Assembly (NCBI GenBank): GCA_949752795.1
Contig: OX457063.1
Span: 66,673,783 to 66,737,782 of the forward strand
Source: Hyperoodon ampullatus
Taxonomy: Eukaryota > Chordata > Mammalia > Artiodactyla > Ziphiidae
Direction: 5' to 3'
Length of the DNA stretch: 64,000 nt
Part shown: one piece after another, positions 33,801 through 44,631 of the stretch
How the letters are laid out: every line of letters begins with the position of its first letter
Position numbering within the stretch: the stretch's first letter is position 1
Notes under the pieces: model-generated
The model's input: the letters and a program-made list of their open reading frames with translations, nothing else
The model's database searches: none
Told to the model about the DNA's origin: nothing
Made by a program: the position numbers and the translations under genes

Positions 33801-35084
33801 CATGGTGGCTACCTAGCTATATGTATATAGCATATGTTCAATGTGTTTGATCTTTATCCTTAATAGAATAAAATAGAAGACAACATATCAAACTTGCCAT
33901 ATATAGGTAAAGATATACAAAGTCCTTCTTGGCTGTTGAAAACTCTTTGCATGAGTTTTCAACACACAGTTCGGGCTGATACTTTTTAAGCAGAGAGCTA
34001 GACAAGGCTAGATCTGTTTAGTCTCTAACAGCCAGGATTCTCCTTCCTGTTCCATTGTCATAGGTTGGAATCACAGCCAGCTGACTTAAAATGTTGTTTT
34101 GGGGGCACCAGGTGAGATGTGGCTGGATCAGCATCAACTCCACCCAGTTCTGAGAAATAACTCAGAGTTCATTTTCTACTGTTGCCAATAGTGTTATTCT
34201 TTGGTAGAGCCAAACCAGGCTAGTAAAAATCAACAGGATGCAAGAGATATTTTTCCCATCAAAGCTATTCGGAGGCTCAGCTTTCTAAATGAAAGGCAAT
34301 GCATATCATATAATGGAATAGCAATTTAAAGAGAGGTACTGTTTGTAATGGTACTTTCTTCTCAGCTTGGGAACTATGTCAGAGAGACCTTTGCTAGAAG
34401 GGGTAAGTTTCAGCTAGGCCAAGCAAATTCAAGAAATGTTGAATGCTGTAGCACCTAGAAGACATTGCAGGCAAGTGGGTAAACTCATTTCCTACAGTTT
34501 CTGGGAGGTTTTGACATTGCAGGAGGGTTTCACATCTCTCCTGGAAGTGTCCTGAATAAGGTTGAACATGGGAAATGAAAAGAAGAAAAAGAGTACAGAA
34601 AAGAAGGAGCTGGAGGACTTACAATAGGGAAAGGATCACCTGCTTTATAACCAATTGAAGAAAACTTTCCAGGCCTATCTGATTCCGATCTTAATCTGAG
34701 GAAGCCCTAAAATATACAGAAATAAATTTGAGGAGAGCCACAAAGCTCTATCTGCCTTAAGTTATCAGCTGTGTTCCTGCTGCAGCTTCCATTAGGGCCA
34801 CTCGGGTGCTGAGTCATAGTCTCAACTGTAGAGTCTAAAAGATTACTGTTAAAAGGCTTCCCTCAGGGGAAGCACGTGCTGGCTGATGAATGAATCCAAG
34901 CTGGTTAACAGCTGCGTATTGGGCAAGTAGGCAACTAAAAGTTGAGGGAATCTAAGTCTCCAAGGGGACCGAGACAGAGACACAGAAGAGGCAACGATTT
35001 TGTGGTGAGGTATGGGTGGAAAAGAAAGATGCTGGGATCGTTGCTTATTTCCCACTTTTAATCTAAACTCTCATCAGGCTATTT
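33801..35084. other. No gene recognised
   Basis: Intron-like sequence. A perfect 12-bp hairpin lies at 33934-33964. No other feature is supported. Confidence 0.4.
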
Positions 35085-35190
35085 GCTGAATTATCAACCA
35101 CCAATTCCTTACCGGATTTTGGCCAAGCCAGTTAATTTCTTTGAATGTTTCTTCATTTGTAAAATGACTACACGATCAGCACTTCTAGAG
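35085..35190 (+). repeat. Possible MIR fragment
   Basis: AAGCCAGTTAATTTCTTTGA followed by TTTCTTCATTTGTAAAATGA resembles the AAGTCACTTAACCTCTCTG and CATCTGTAAAATGG part of MIR. It is short and uncertain. Confidence 0.35.
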
Positions 35191-35267
35191 CAGGATCTGC
35201 AGGAAGAGACACTGGTTCCTTGGGATGCTGAGGGAAATAAAAGTACAATGGTCAAAAGTGTTTGGGA

Positions 35268-35471
35268 GGGCTTCCCTGGTGGCGCAGTGGTTGAGAGTCC
35301 GCCTGCCGATGCAGGGGACACGGGTTCGTGCCCCGGTCCAGGAAGATCCCACATGCCACGGAGCGGCTGGGCCCATGAGCCATGGCCGCTGAGCCTGCGC
35401 GTCCGGAGCCTGTGCTCCGCAACGGGAGAGGCCACAACAGTGAGAGGCCCGCGTACCGGAAAAAAAAAAAA
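35268..35471 (+). mobile_element. CHR SINE (short form) with perfect target-site duplication
   Basis: A nearly intact young-looking copy with tRNA-like head, A and B boxes and poly-A tail (about 16 A). The 14-bp duplication AAAAGTGTTTGGGA lies at 35254-35267 and 35472-35485. The 152- and 182-residue frames covering it are artefacts of the SINE. Confidence 0.95.
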
Positions 35472-35819
35472 AAAAGTGTTTGGGAAACAATGGGTTAAAT
35501 GCTTTTCAATTGCAAGACTTTTCAGAACTTTTAGTAAGTGAATGATCATTCTAAATACCTGAAAGGTGGTATACTCTTCGGTGAAAACCAAACCTGTTTG
35601 GCAATGGAACCCATTTTGAAGGTGCATATTTTGGGTCAGTGTTCTGTGCAACACCAAATATTGGACTAGCTTTGTCTGAGGTCCTTCTGGGTTTTAAATT
35701 CTGTGAATCTACAGTTACATAGTATGTCTCTCTTCTTGTTTCTTTTCTAGCTAGCCCCTTGCCTCTTATCTTGAAGAGTTTTTATGTTGTATAAACCTTT
35801 TGATCAAAAATGTACTCTG

Positions 35820-36112
35820 GGGCTTCCCTGGTGGAGCAGTGGTTGAGAATCTGACTGCCAGTGCAGGGGACATGGGTTCGAGCCCTGGTCTGGGAAAAGC
35901 CCACATGCCGCGGAGCAACTGGGCCCATGAGCCACAACTACTGAGTCTGCGCATCTGGAGCCTGTGCCCCGCAGCAAGAGAGGCCGTGACAGTGAGAGGC
36001 CCGCACACTGCGATGAAGAGTGGCCCCCACTCGCCTCAACTAGAGAAAGCCCTCGCACAGAAACGAAGACCCAACACAGCCAAAAATAAATAAATAAATA
36101 AATAAATTTTTA
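35820..36112 (+). mobile_element. CHR SINE (long form) with perfect target-site duplication
   Basis: About 290 bp. The head is GGCTTCCCTGGTGGAGCAGT and the long tail module includes GATGAAGAGTGGCCCCCACT, GACCCAACACAGCCAAAAAT and an (AAAT)n tail. The 14-bp duplication AAAAATGTACTCTG is at 35806-35819 and 36113-36126. It lies 350 bp after the previous SINE in the same orientation. Confidence 0.95.
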
Positions 36113-36126
36113 AAAAATGTACTCTG

Positions 36127-37389
36127 TTAGAAAATCCCTGCGTCTACTTTAAGAAGACACTGAGAGAGCGCAAACTTGCAAGCTATGCACTTTCCCTTAA
36201 CTTTCGTATTTTAGACTACATAAAGTCACAGAGAGTCAAAACACAAATAATGAATTCCCCAAATACACACACGCACGCACCCTAACAAAAATATTGAAAC
36301 GTTTATTAATAGAGAGGGGATAATATTTCATAAAGGAACAATTTATAAACGACTGTTCATTCTGACAGAGGCATTTCTGAGCAAAGCAGTGCAATTAATC
36401 ACAGGACTGTAGCATAAATATGAAAAGATGAATACTGAACGAATACAAAATGTGCACTGTTCTTCCCTTCATCTTCAGGATTACAGAAGACGTTTATCAC
36501 ACATCGCTTCACCGACACCAATCTTGGATTTTCTATTTGGCTCCTGCCAGATTCACCCTTTGCTGGACGAGGAGCTAGTAAAAGTGGGAGTGTTTTGAGG
36601 AGGGAATGGCAACAGAAGTTCAGGGCACAGCGTGGTTGGGTCTGGATTGTGCCGCCTCTTGCTGAAATAGCTCCCCTTTCAGAGGTTGTTGGGGATTGGC
36701 GGGAAACAGGCCGTAACTCTGGGTTAGAAAGAATAAGTATTCACAATGCCTGTTTTTCATATTGTCATCATTGTACTTCGTGAATTCTCTGCAGTTAGAA
36801 TAATCTAAATCTCTACAGGTAACCTATAGCAGACAACTTTCAGTGGGCTATGAGTTCAGTTTTCTTGATATATTTTTAAAGAGATAATTTTTTAGATAAT
36901 GTTAGGATACAAAAGCCAAAATATGATAATAATTTCCCTTTTACAATTAAATTAAATTTACATGTTACACTATTTCTAAAGTTTGGTTGTCTATCCTCCA
37001 CCCTTATTTCAAAATTTTAAGAATCTTTGTCAAATGTTCTGTTATTTGGATTCAGGCTTATCTCTGATGAAACATCAATATTCCTATTTAGTTTTTCTTG
37101 TCTTGTTAAAAAAGTTGGAATTAGTTGTACGCATTTAATTATATTTTTATACTCTAAATTGAGTTTTGAAATTTGGTGAACAATTTGTAACTATTTTTTT
37201 CCCAAGTGATAATATACATATTATCATATTGGCTTGATTCATAAGACTTTCCTCACCTCCTTGCACTGTCTCCACAAGGATTCCAAGCTGCGCTGTGCCT
37301 AGATTTTTGAATTCAGCTTTCTTATTTTTAGAGGCTGCCTCTTCTCTTCCCTTAAACATACGAACAGAGCTTTTAGTTCATTGCGCGTT
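36127..37389. other. No gene recognised
   Basis: AT-rich intron-like DNA with a short (CA)n near 36265. Frames at 36595-36783 and 37147-37359 have no domain. Confidence 0.4.
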
Positions 37390-37480
37390 GCAAGCCCTGG
37401 CACAGACTAGATGCTCAGCAGATATCTGATGAGCAGACATTCTCCCTAGTCCATCAGTGTTTGCTGAATAAATGAACAGA
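37390..37480 (+). repeat. L2 3' end
   Basis: CCTGGCACAGACTAGATGCTC followed by CAGTGTTTGCTGAATAAATG matches the L2 terminus. Confidence 0.55.
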
Positions 37481-38067
37481 TTAGTTAACGAGCAGTGCTT
37501 CCTGTTAATTGTCACCACTGTCATTCCAGTAGTGTAACCATTACCTACCATACAAGGCTGTTTTTCTTAACAATTAAATTTTTTATAACCCACCAACATG
37601 ATGCTAATTAGTGTTTAATGTTCATTTTCCTGCTTCGAAAGGTACTCAGATAAAAGAATTCTACTCAGAAAGTTTTGCACAGATTTCACAAAGCCGAACA
37701 GATGTAGTTGGTTCTGTACCACAGAAGCTCAATGAACTTTGGAGGAGACCCGAGTCTTCTCACATAGGAATGAGATGCTCTCTATGGGACTGAACCCAAG
37801 TGCCTTAAAACCACTAAGTAGGGTTTGTTTTGGCGTGTTACAGCATTCCCCCTTTGGAATGTAAAGTCAGTTTAGGGATGCTGATTTCCATAAAACTTTC
37901 AGCATAAACTTCATCTTATGTGAAAAAGAATTTGGTTTGCATTTGGTCTGTACTTGATTGTTGATGCTTTATAGGCTGTACTCTGGATGTGTAGAAAGAT
38001 TGTCTTCCTAGGCATTTTTTAGACTTCTTGGCTAGTAAGTCTCCTTTGTTAAAGATTAGTTGTTTGA
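37481..38067. other. No gene recognised
   Basis: No feature is supported. Confidence 0.4.
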
Positions 38068-38345
38068 AAAAGGAAACAGACTCAGAGATATAGAGAACAA
38101 ACAAATAGTGGTTATCAGTGGGGAGAGGGAGTGGGGGAGGGGAAAGACAGGGGTAGGGGATTGAGGTACAAACTATTATGTATAAAATAAATAAGCTACA
38201 AGGTTATATTGCTCAACACAGGGACTATAGCTAGTATTTTATAATAACTATAAATACAGTATAACCTTTAAAAATTGTGAATCACCATGTTGTACACCTG
38301 TACCATATAATATTGTACATCAGCTATAGCTCAATAAAGAAAAGA
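38068..38345 (+). mobile_element. L1 3' end fragment
   Basis: GGAAACAGACTCAGAGATAT, a G-rich GGGAGTGGGGGAGGGGAAAG tract typical of L1 3' UTRs, CAACACAGGGACTATAGCTA and TAGCTCAATAAAGAAAAG. It lacks the palindrome seen at 8682. Confidence 0.8.
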
Positions 38346-39029
38346 GATGATAGGGTATATATCCTCTTTTGAAACAGGAGGGGGGAAGTCTCCTCCTTTC
38401 TCTGTTGCTTTCCTCCAATATCTGTAATTTCCTACCAATTTGTCTAGGGCTTTACCAGCATCACCACTTGGCAAAGTGAAGTTGATTTATGAAAAGCACT
38501 TGCTTATTTTAATAATCAAGCTAATGACAAAACTCAAATGACTTGTTTTGGGGCTTGGCATTGAAGTTGATTTTATTTGCTGTAATCTACCCAACAAATG
38601 ACAGTACTAAGGTTTCCTTTCCCATCTTTTTTGGGCAGGTATTTGTGTCATTTTTTTGGCAGCACTGAAGAAACTCTCTTATTGAGCTTTAAGTTTGAAG
38701 AGCTTTGAAATCTTGAAAAAATAGTTATATCTTTTAATACTGCCTCAACACTGTCTACATTTAACGTGTCCCCAAATTTGAATGACTGAATATTTTATAC
38801 TTGCCAATGCAAACACGGGAATAATTAAGCAACAAGTACTTCTTTTCTGGGCCCTACCCAAAGATATAAAAAGAAAGGGTAAGACATGGGAACTGTCCTC
38901 ATAGAACTTGGAATGGCTTCTCTCTCTGTCTTGAAATATTTGAGAACGAACTCATGCCAATCGCAGTTCAAGGTGGAAACACAATAGTGAATGAAATAAT
39001 AAGCAAAAGTCTTTGGGGCTAAAGCAGTA
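38346..39029. other. No gene recognised
   Basis: Intron-like single-copy DNA. No feature is supported. Confidence 0.4.
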
Positions 39030-40185
39030 AATAAGACTTACAAAAATCCCTGTCCTCATAGAGCTTACATTCTAGAGGGGTAGGGGCAGGAGATAAGGAC
39101 ATAAATAAGAAAATATGCAGTATGCCAGATGGTGATAAGTGCTGTGGAGAAACTAAAGTGGGGAAGAGGGAGAGGGAATGTCAGAGGTGAGTGGGAGGCA
39201 GTTGGCAACTTTAAATATAGTGGTCATGGAGACCCCGCTGTGAAGGTGTCACGTGAGCACCTAGACCAGGTAAGAGAGAGAGCCTTGGGGACCTCTGCAG
39301 GAAGAGCCTTCCAGGCAGAAATGCAAAGGTGCTACGGTGGCATCATGAAGTCACTGGCTCTCAAAACAGCAAGGAAACCAGTGATGGGAGTGGAATAAGC
39401 TGGGGGGAGAGTAGTAAAAGGTCAGAGACATGAGGCGGCAGCCCTTCCATCAGGCAGAGCCTTTAGAAGTTATCTGGGAGATGTTTCCTCCTTCCCTCCC
39501 TCTTCCTTCCCCCCTTCCTTCCCCTCTTCCTTCCTTCCTCCCTCCCTCCCTCTCTTTCTTTCTTTCTTTCTTTCTTCCTTCCTTCCTTCCTTCCTTTCTT
39601 GGGACTGAGTGAGTTGGGGAGCCATTGGCAGAAGTTGCACCAAGGAATGACCTGATTAAATGTATGATTGAAAAGATCACTGGCTACTGTAAGAATCAAT
39701 AATAGGAGGGAGGGGGCAAGGCTGAAGGAGGCTACAGCAGTATTCCAGAGGGTGCTGGCTTAGACCCAGGTGGTTGCAGTAGAGGTGGTGTAAAGGGGCA
39801 TTCTTTGTCTGTTTGGAAAGAGTGGAGGAGACAGGATTTACTGAAGGGTAGGATGTGGGGCATGAGTGAGAAAGCAGAGTCCAAGATGGTTCCAAGGTTT
39901 GGGACCAGATAACTGAAAGGGTGGGACTGTCATGTATTGAGATGGGAAGGCTGAGGAGGAACAGGTTTGGAGGAGGACTCGATCAGCTTGGGACACCTTA
40001 CATTTGAGATGCCTATCAGGCTTCCACGTGGAGACAGGAAGTCAGTGGTTGAGGGTATGACTATGAGTTCAGGGGAGAGATCTGGGCTGAAGATATAATT
40101 GGGGGAATTCACTATGTCTGCAAAAGCCATGAAACGGGAGCTGATCCATAAGCATGAGGAAGGAGATCAGATTGGCCTGTCAGAG
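39030..40185 (-). repeat. Long L2 fragment with recognisable RT remnants, antisense
   Basis: The plus strand has L2 antisense blocks in order: CCCTGTCCTCATAGAGCTTA, GATGGTGATAAGTGCTGTGG, AGCCTTCCAGGCAGAAATGC and AGATGGTTCCAAGGTTTGGG. The minus-strand frame at 39930-40130 contains FSPDLSPEL followed after a gap by KPVPPQPS, which corresponds to the L2 RT region just after the YADD box. A pyrimidine microsatellite (39484-39600) interrupts the body. Confidence 0.8.
39484..39600. repeat. 117-base uninterrupted pyrimidine tract, (CCTT)n/(CTTT)n
   Basis: No purine occurs from 39484 to 39600. The tract moves from CCTTCCCTCC-type units through (CCCT)n to a run of CTTT units and then CCTT units. The minus strand is the matching purine tract, and Arg/Lys/Glu/Gly-rich frames there are artefacts. 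Confidence 0.95.
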
Positions 40186-41435
40186 CAGAGTGCGCACAAG
40201 TAAGTGGCAGTTGTAGGGTCCTTTATTTTTTGCTACAGCTGTTTGAGGGGAATTAGGAATGTATGGGCCAGAAGAGTTGAAACAGCTTTCATGGAGAGTG
40301 TGAGAATAGACCTGGTCCTTGCAGATGGATAATATTTGCAGGGGTAGAAATAACGAGGAGAGGACATTTGGTTAAAACGTATGAGAATTAAACACACCAC
40401 AGCCCCTTAGCAGGAAGGTAGTAAGGGAAAACATACCAAGATCGCGGTAGAATTTTCTCGCTTGCGGAAGGGATGGGACTTTAGTCTCTGTTCAGTCTAT
40501 TTCCCGGGATCACGATATGCAAATGATAGAGTTTTGAGTTCCATTAAAATCTTGAGTGTTTCCCGACACTTGAGCAACAGCCTCTTCCGCTTATCCCTGC
40601 AGCTGGTGCGGCCTTATATTTTGTAGTAACTTGAAAATGACATGCGGGGAATTTTAAGTACATCTCTTATCAAAACAGATGTTTCATAGACTATCGGGAG
40701 GTCAGCTCGTCTTTCAGGAAGCAGCTTGGAATTTGAATTTAATTCCTCTCATAATTTTATGTTCTCCAAAGTCACTGTGTGGGAAATTTAAAATTTATTA
40801 GCAACTTTCTTTTGTTCTTGGATCTTAGAGAGATGGCAGTTTCAGTAAACCTGAAAAATTGTATGCTGTGTTACCTAGAGGCAGATTATTGAACAACTTC
40901 ACTTGCCTGGTGATAAATCTAAGGCATGTAAGTATTTTAACGCTTTCATTGGAACCTTGGAGTCATATTTTATAAAGGGAAAAAAAGCCTCTGCCTTCTT
41001 TTTTGATACAAAATGATAATAAAAACGAACTTCATAAAATAAGACAAAGGATGCCAACTTCAGAACAAATGATCAGAAAAATTTTGCCTCTTGTTCCCTC
41101 TCCCTCTACTTTTTACTAGAATCTAGATGAGGATCAAGTCTCATTTTTATTCTGGGTAAAAGTTTCTCATGGAGTTGGGAAAGCTGAGGACTTCAACAGA
41201 ACTCCCTGAAGTAAGAGGAAGTTGTGTATTTCTTTGTTCATTTTAGTTAAAGAATGCCTTTAAAACAATGTCTTGTTAGTGGTTTGGCATAACCTTGTGT
41301 GACATTTCTGTATCCCCACTTTTTCTTTGGGTTTCTGGGACGTACAGAGCACAGCTCCAGCAGGCTGTGACCATTTATGAAGCCCCCTAGGTGTTGGCTG
41401 GAGAGCAGCATCAGTGAGCAGCCCAGTGGACCCTC
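40186..41435. other. No gene recognised; one octamer motif
   Basis: Possibly more decayed L2 up to about 40330 (AGAATAGACCTGGTCCTTGC), then unique sequence. A perfect ATGCAAAT octamer (POU-factor type) lies at 40515-40522. No gene is visible. Confidence 0.4.
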
Positions 41436-41653
41436 AAGCACTGTCCAGTAGAATGTTCTAGTCTCTCTTGTGGTGACAGAAATATTCTGTGTCTGCACTG
41501 GCCAATATGGAAACATTAGCCACATGTGTCTACTGAGTTACTGAAATGTGGCTGGTGCAGCTGAGAAACTGAATTTTAAATTTTATTTAATTTTAATTTA
41601 CTTAAATTTAAGTGGCCACATGTGGCTAGTGTCTGCTGACTTGGACAGCACAG
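41436..41653 (+). mobile_element. hAT-Charlie non-autonomous element
   Basis: The ends AAGCACTGTCCAGTAGAA and CTTGGACAGCACAG pair as terminal inverted repeats. Inside are TAGCCACATGTGTCTACTGA, the AT palindromic centre TTTTAAATTTTATTTAATTT and AAGTGGCCACATGTGGCTAG, all typical of this group. I cannot settle the exact family name. Frames at 41247-41525 and 41548-41826 overlap it and are not genes. Confidence 0.75.
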
Positions 41654-41949
41654 CCAAGCTGACGGCTGGTCTTGGGCTTGCTGGAGTGTGGAGTGGGCAG
41701 ATGCTCACGCTGTCCTTGCTGGGTCCTCTCCACCACCCTGGTGAGTGTCCACAAGCATATCTTTCTCATCTACACACAGTCCCCAAAGTTGCTTCTAGTG
41801 ACTGGAGACAGGGCAGGACTTTGTGAAATACCTCCTCCCTGTCTTTCACGGGAGTGGGGAGAACGAATATAAGAAGGCAGAGTGATGTTGGAAGAGATGA
41901 GGTCACTGTTATGATCTTAAAGACCTTTGATATTAAAAAGTATATTAAG

Positions 41950-42152
41950 GGGCTTCCCTGGTGGTGCAGTGGTTGGGAGTCTGCCTGCCGGTGCAGGGGA
42001 CACAGGTTCGTGCCTCGGTCCGGGAGGATCCCACATGCCGCGGAGCGGCTGGGCCCGTGAGCCGTGGCCGTTGGGCCTGCGTGTCCGGAGCCTGTGCTCC
42101 GCGGCGGGAGAGACCACAGCAATGAGAGGCCCGCGTACTGAAAAAAAAAAAA
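41950..42152 (+). mobile_element. CHR SINE (short form) with perfect 15-bp target-site duplication
   Basis: A nearly intact copy with about 17 A in its tail. The duplication AAAAAGTATATTAAG is at 41935-41949 and 42153-42167. The left site reads TATT|AAAAAG, a good L1-endonuclease target. Confidence 0.95.
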
Positions 42153-42475
42153 AAAAAGTATATTAAGAATAGTCTATTAAAATCATTGAATATTTTATAA
42201 CTGATTATGAAAGAGAATTATCCTGGGGAGTAGATTTTAGAGGTAACACTGTGAGATAATCATCTCACTAGTGTTTTGAAAGTAGGGATTCTGTGAGTGA
42301 CCCACTTTCTTTCCTTGAGGAGGGTTGCTCATTTATGAGTGCTCTTAAGGGATTTTTTCATTTTTTATTAAAAAATTTTTTTTCAGTTTAGGAAATCATT
42401 TTAATAATTCTTATTTTATCCATATTATACCTTTGTGAATAAGACTTACAGAATATATATTTTTAAACATTTCTT

Positions 42476-42820
42476 TTAAAAAAATTTTTATTGGAATATT
42501 GTTGATTTAAAATGTTGTGTTAGTTTCTCCTGTACAGCAAAGTGAATCAGTTATACGTATACTTATATCCACTCCTTTTAAGATTCTATTCGCATACAGA
42601 TCATTACAGAGTATTGAGTAGCGTTCCCTGTGCTATACAGTAGGTCCTTATTAGTTATCTATTTTATATATAGTAGTGTGTATATGTCAATCCCAATCTC
42701 CCAATTTATCCCTGCCCCCGCTTCCCCTCTGGTAACCATAAGTTTGTTTTCTATATCTGTAACTCTATTTCTGTTTTGTAAATAAGTTCATTTGTACCAT
42801 TTTTTTTTTAGATTCCACAT
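42476..42820 (-). mobile_element. L1 3' end, antisense
   Basis: The complement of the cetartiodactyl L1 3' UTR: ATTGTTGATTTAAAATGTTG, GTTAGTTTCTCCTGTACAGC, TTCCCTGTGCTATACAGTAG, AGTAGTGTGTATATGTCAAT and CTGTAACTCTATTTCTGTTT in order. Its right end at 42820 coincides with the start of an inverted repeat (42821). Confidence 0.9.
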
Positions 42821-42944
42821 AGAGCAATACATACACCCTTGGTATTTATGCGAAAACACATAGCAGGCCTTCAATAATCCACTCTTGAATAACAGCATTG
42901 GTATCAATACCGTTGATAAATACCAACGGTGTGTGTATTGCTCT
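42821..42944. repeat. 28-bp inverted repeat with 68-bp spacer
   Basis: AGAGCAATACATACACCC begins arm 1 (42821-42848). The complement of arm 2 (42917-42944) begins AGAGCAATACACACACCG. 26 of 28 bases match. Confidence 0.85.
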
Positions 42945-43398
42945 GGGTGGGGGTTATTAAGGAGAGGGATACAGAGCACAGGATGTTAAAATGACTAAGG
43001 TAGGGCCACTGTAGGGCAAGAAGAAGGGTTGAGTATGTGACCAGGACCCCAGTGGGCCCAGCCTCAGAACTCTCAGTTGGGATGTTGGTGTTATGAAGTG
43101 TAGTGCATTAAAATTATACTCCTGGGTCCCGATGGGCGGTAGATGGGAGAGAGGAAGGAAGGCTTTTGCCTCTCAATGATCAGTTTTCACCTCGGAAGAA
43201 TTCCACATACTAGCAGTCTTACCGCTGCAGTGAGGAGCTGTCCCCACTGAATTTGTGGAGAAACGTTTTAAAAAAGATTTGTTGATTGATATTTCTGTGG
43301 TTATTCTGTTACTCTCACTCTTAAAACCAAATGGAGCCTATGTGCCAGGGACTATGCTTCACTTGCCATCTAAATGATGAGGAAAAAAATGTGTACAC

Positions 43399-43694
43399 AG
43401 GGACTTCCCTGGTGGCACAGTGGTTAAGAATCCGCCTGCCAACTCAGGGGACACAGGTTCGAACCCTGGTCCGGGAAGATCCCACATGCTGCAGAGCAAC
43501 TAAGCCCGTGCACCACAACTACTGAGCCTGCACTCTAGAGCCCTCGAGCCACAACTACTGAGCCTGCGAGCCTAGAGCCCGTGCTCCACAACAAGAGAAG
43601 CCACCACAGTGAGAAGCCCGCGCACCACAGCTAAAGCCTGCACGCAGCAACAAACCCAATGCAGCCAAAAATAATTAATTAGTTAATTAATTTT
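43399..43694 (+). mobile_element. CHR SINE (long form) with perfect 15-bp target-site duplication
   Basis: GGGACTTCCCTGGTGGCACA head, repeated CCACAACTACTGAGCCTGC modules at 43513 and 43549 (a normal trait of the long form), CCCAATGCAGCCAAAAATAA and an (AATT)n-like tail. The duplication AAAAAATGTGTACAC is at 43384-43398 and 43695-43709. Confidence 0.95.
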
Positions 43695-43709
43695 AAAAAA
43701 TGTGTACAC

Positions 43710-44144
43710 GGATGAAGAAAACTAACAATAAAACACGCTGTGAGATAGATCCCCAATGCGTGGTCAGACAGTGAATGCGTATCCCCCCGCACTTGTCCTC
43801 AAAGACATAAAGGGCTGTCGGGTGGAAGAGGTACTACACTTCCCCTCTGGGGCTCCAGAAGGCAAAACTGGTGGTTATTTTCTAATTAAATAAATGGTTT
43901 TTGAAGGCCTGTTTGTGCAGAGCTCTCTGGTGAGGAAGAATGATTTAGGACAGGAAGGCTTAGCAGAAGATGGAGATGTGACAGTGGCTGCCAGTTGTGG
44001 GGAGATTCATTTCAGTCGAGAGAAGAGAAAGCTTCAGGAAATAGAAGAGACAGCTAAGAGGAGATTAGCCCCCCTTCACTGGAGGTGTCCCCAAAGAGAC
44101 TTCCTGGACATTGAATGGAAAAGAGGAGACTCGTGCTTGTAGAG
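43710..44144. other. No gene recognised
   Basis: The 82-residue frame at 43894-44142 has no recognisable domain. No repeat is seen. Confidence 0.4.
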
Positions 44145-44355
44145 CAGGGGTCAACAAACTACTAACCTTGGGCCAAATCCTCTCCCTGCCTCTTTTTATA
44201 AGTAAAGTTTTATCAGAATCCAGCCATGCTGGTCTAAGCGTGCAAGGCTGCTTTCACACTGCAACGGTAGAGGTGAGTAGTGACAAGACCACACGACCTA
44301 CAAAGCCAAAATTATTTACTATCTGCCCCTGTATAGAAAAAGTTTGAGGGCCCTG
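44145..44355 (-). mobile_element. hAT-Charlie non-autonomous element (CAGGGGTC-type ends)
   Basis: CAGGGGTCAACAAACT at the left and AGTTTGAGGGCCCTG at the right are imperfect inverted ends. In between are AAGTTTTATCAGAATCCAGCC, GCTGCTTTCACACTGCAACG and AAGCCAAAATTATTTACTAT. The TTTGGCCC/AATAAAACTT landmarks place its usual orientation on the minus strand, with moderate certainty. Confidence 0.7.
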
Positions 44356-44609
44356 AAGAGGATCAGATGCAGTGATACGTAAAATCCTTCCTAATTTTCC
44401 GAATGTAAGGGATTCAGACAAGAAACAAGCCTGTGGGAAGTGTGGAGAAGGGTTCCTGTGAGAGACGGACCTTGAAGGAAATTCTTTCTGGTCCTGGCAG
44501 AGAAGGCCATTCCATATGACCACTTGGGCAGATCTCCAGGGGAGTAAGTCAGTGTACCTGGGATGCTTCCAACAGACTCATTCCAACATCCACCCATTCA
44601 TTTGTTTGT

Positions 44610-44631
44610 TCATTCATTCATTCATTCATTT
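44610..44631. repeat. (CATT)n tetranucleotide repeat
   Basis: Five CATT units in a row after TTTGTTTGTT. Short. Confidence 0.8.

Noticed and set aside
35083..35657. 152- and 182-residue frames on opposite strands
   Set aside because: Both run through the CHR SINE at 35268-35471. The shared peptides recur at every CHR copy in the window.
39129..39680. Lys/Arg/Glu/Gly-rich minus-strand frames across 39450-39700
   Set aside because: They translate the purine strand of the 117-base microsatellite, with L2 on either side.
43513..43584. 36-bp internal duplication in the SINE at 43399
   Set aside because: Repeated CCACAACTACTGAGCC modules are a normal part of the long CHR form, so this is not a new event.
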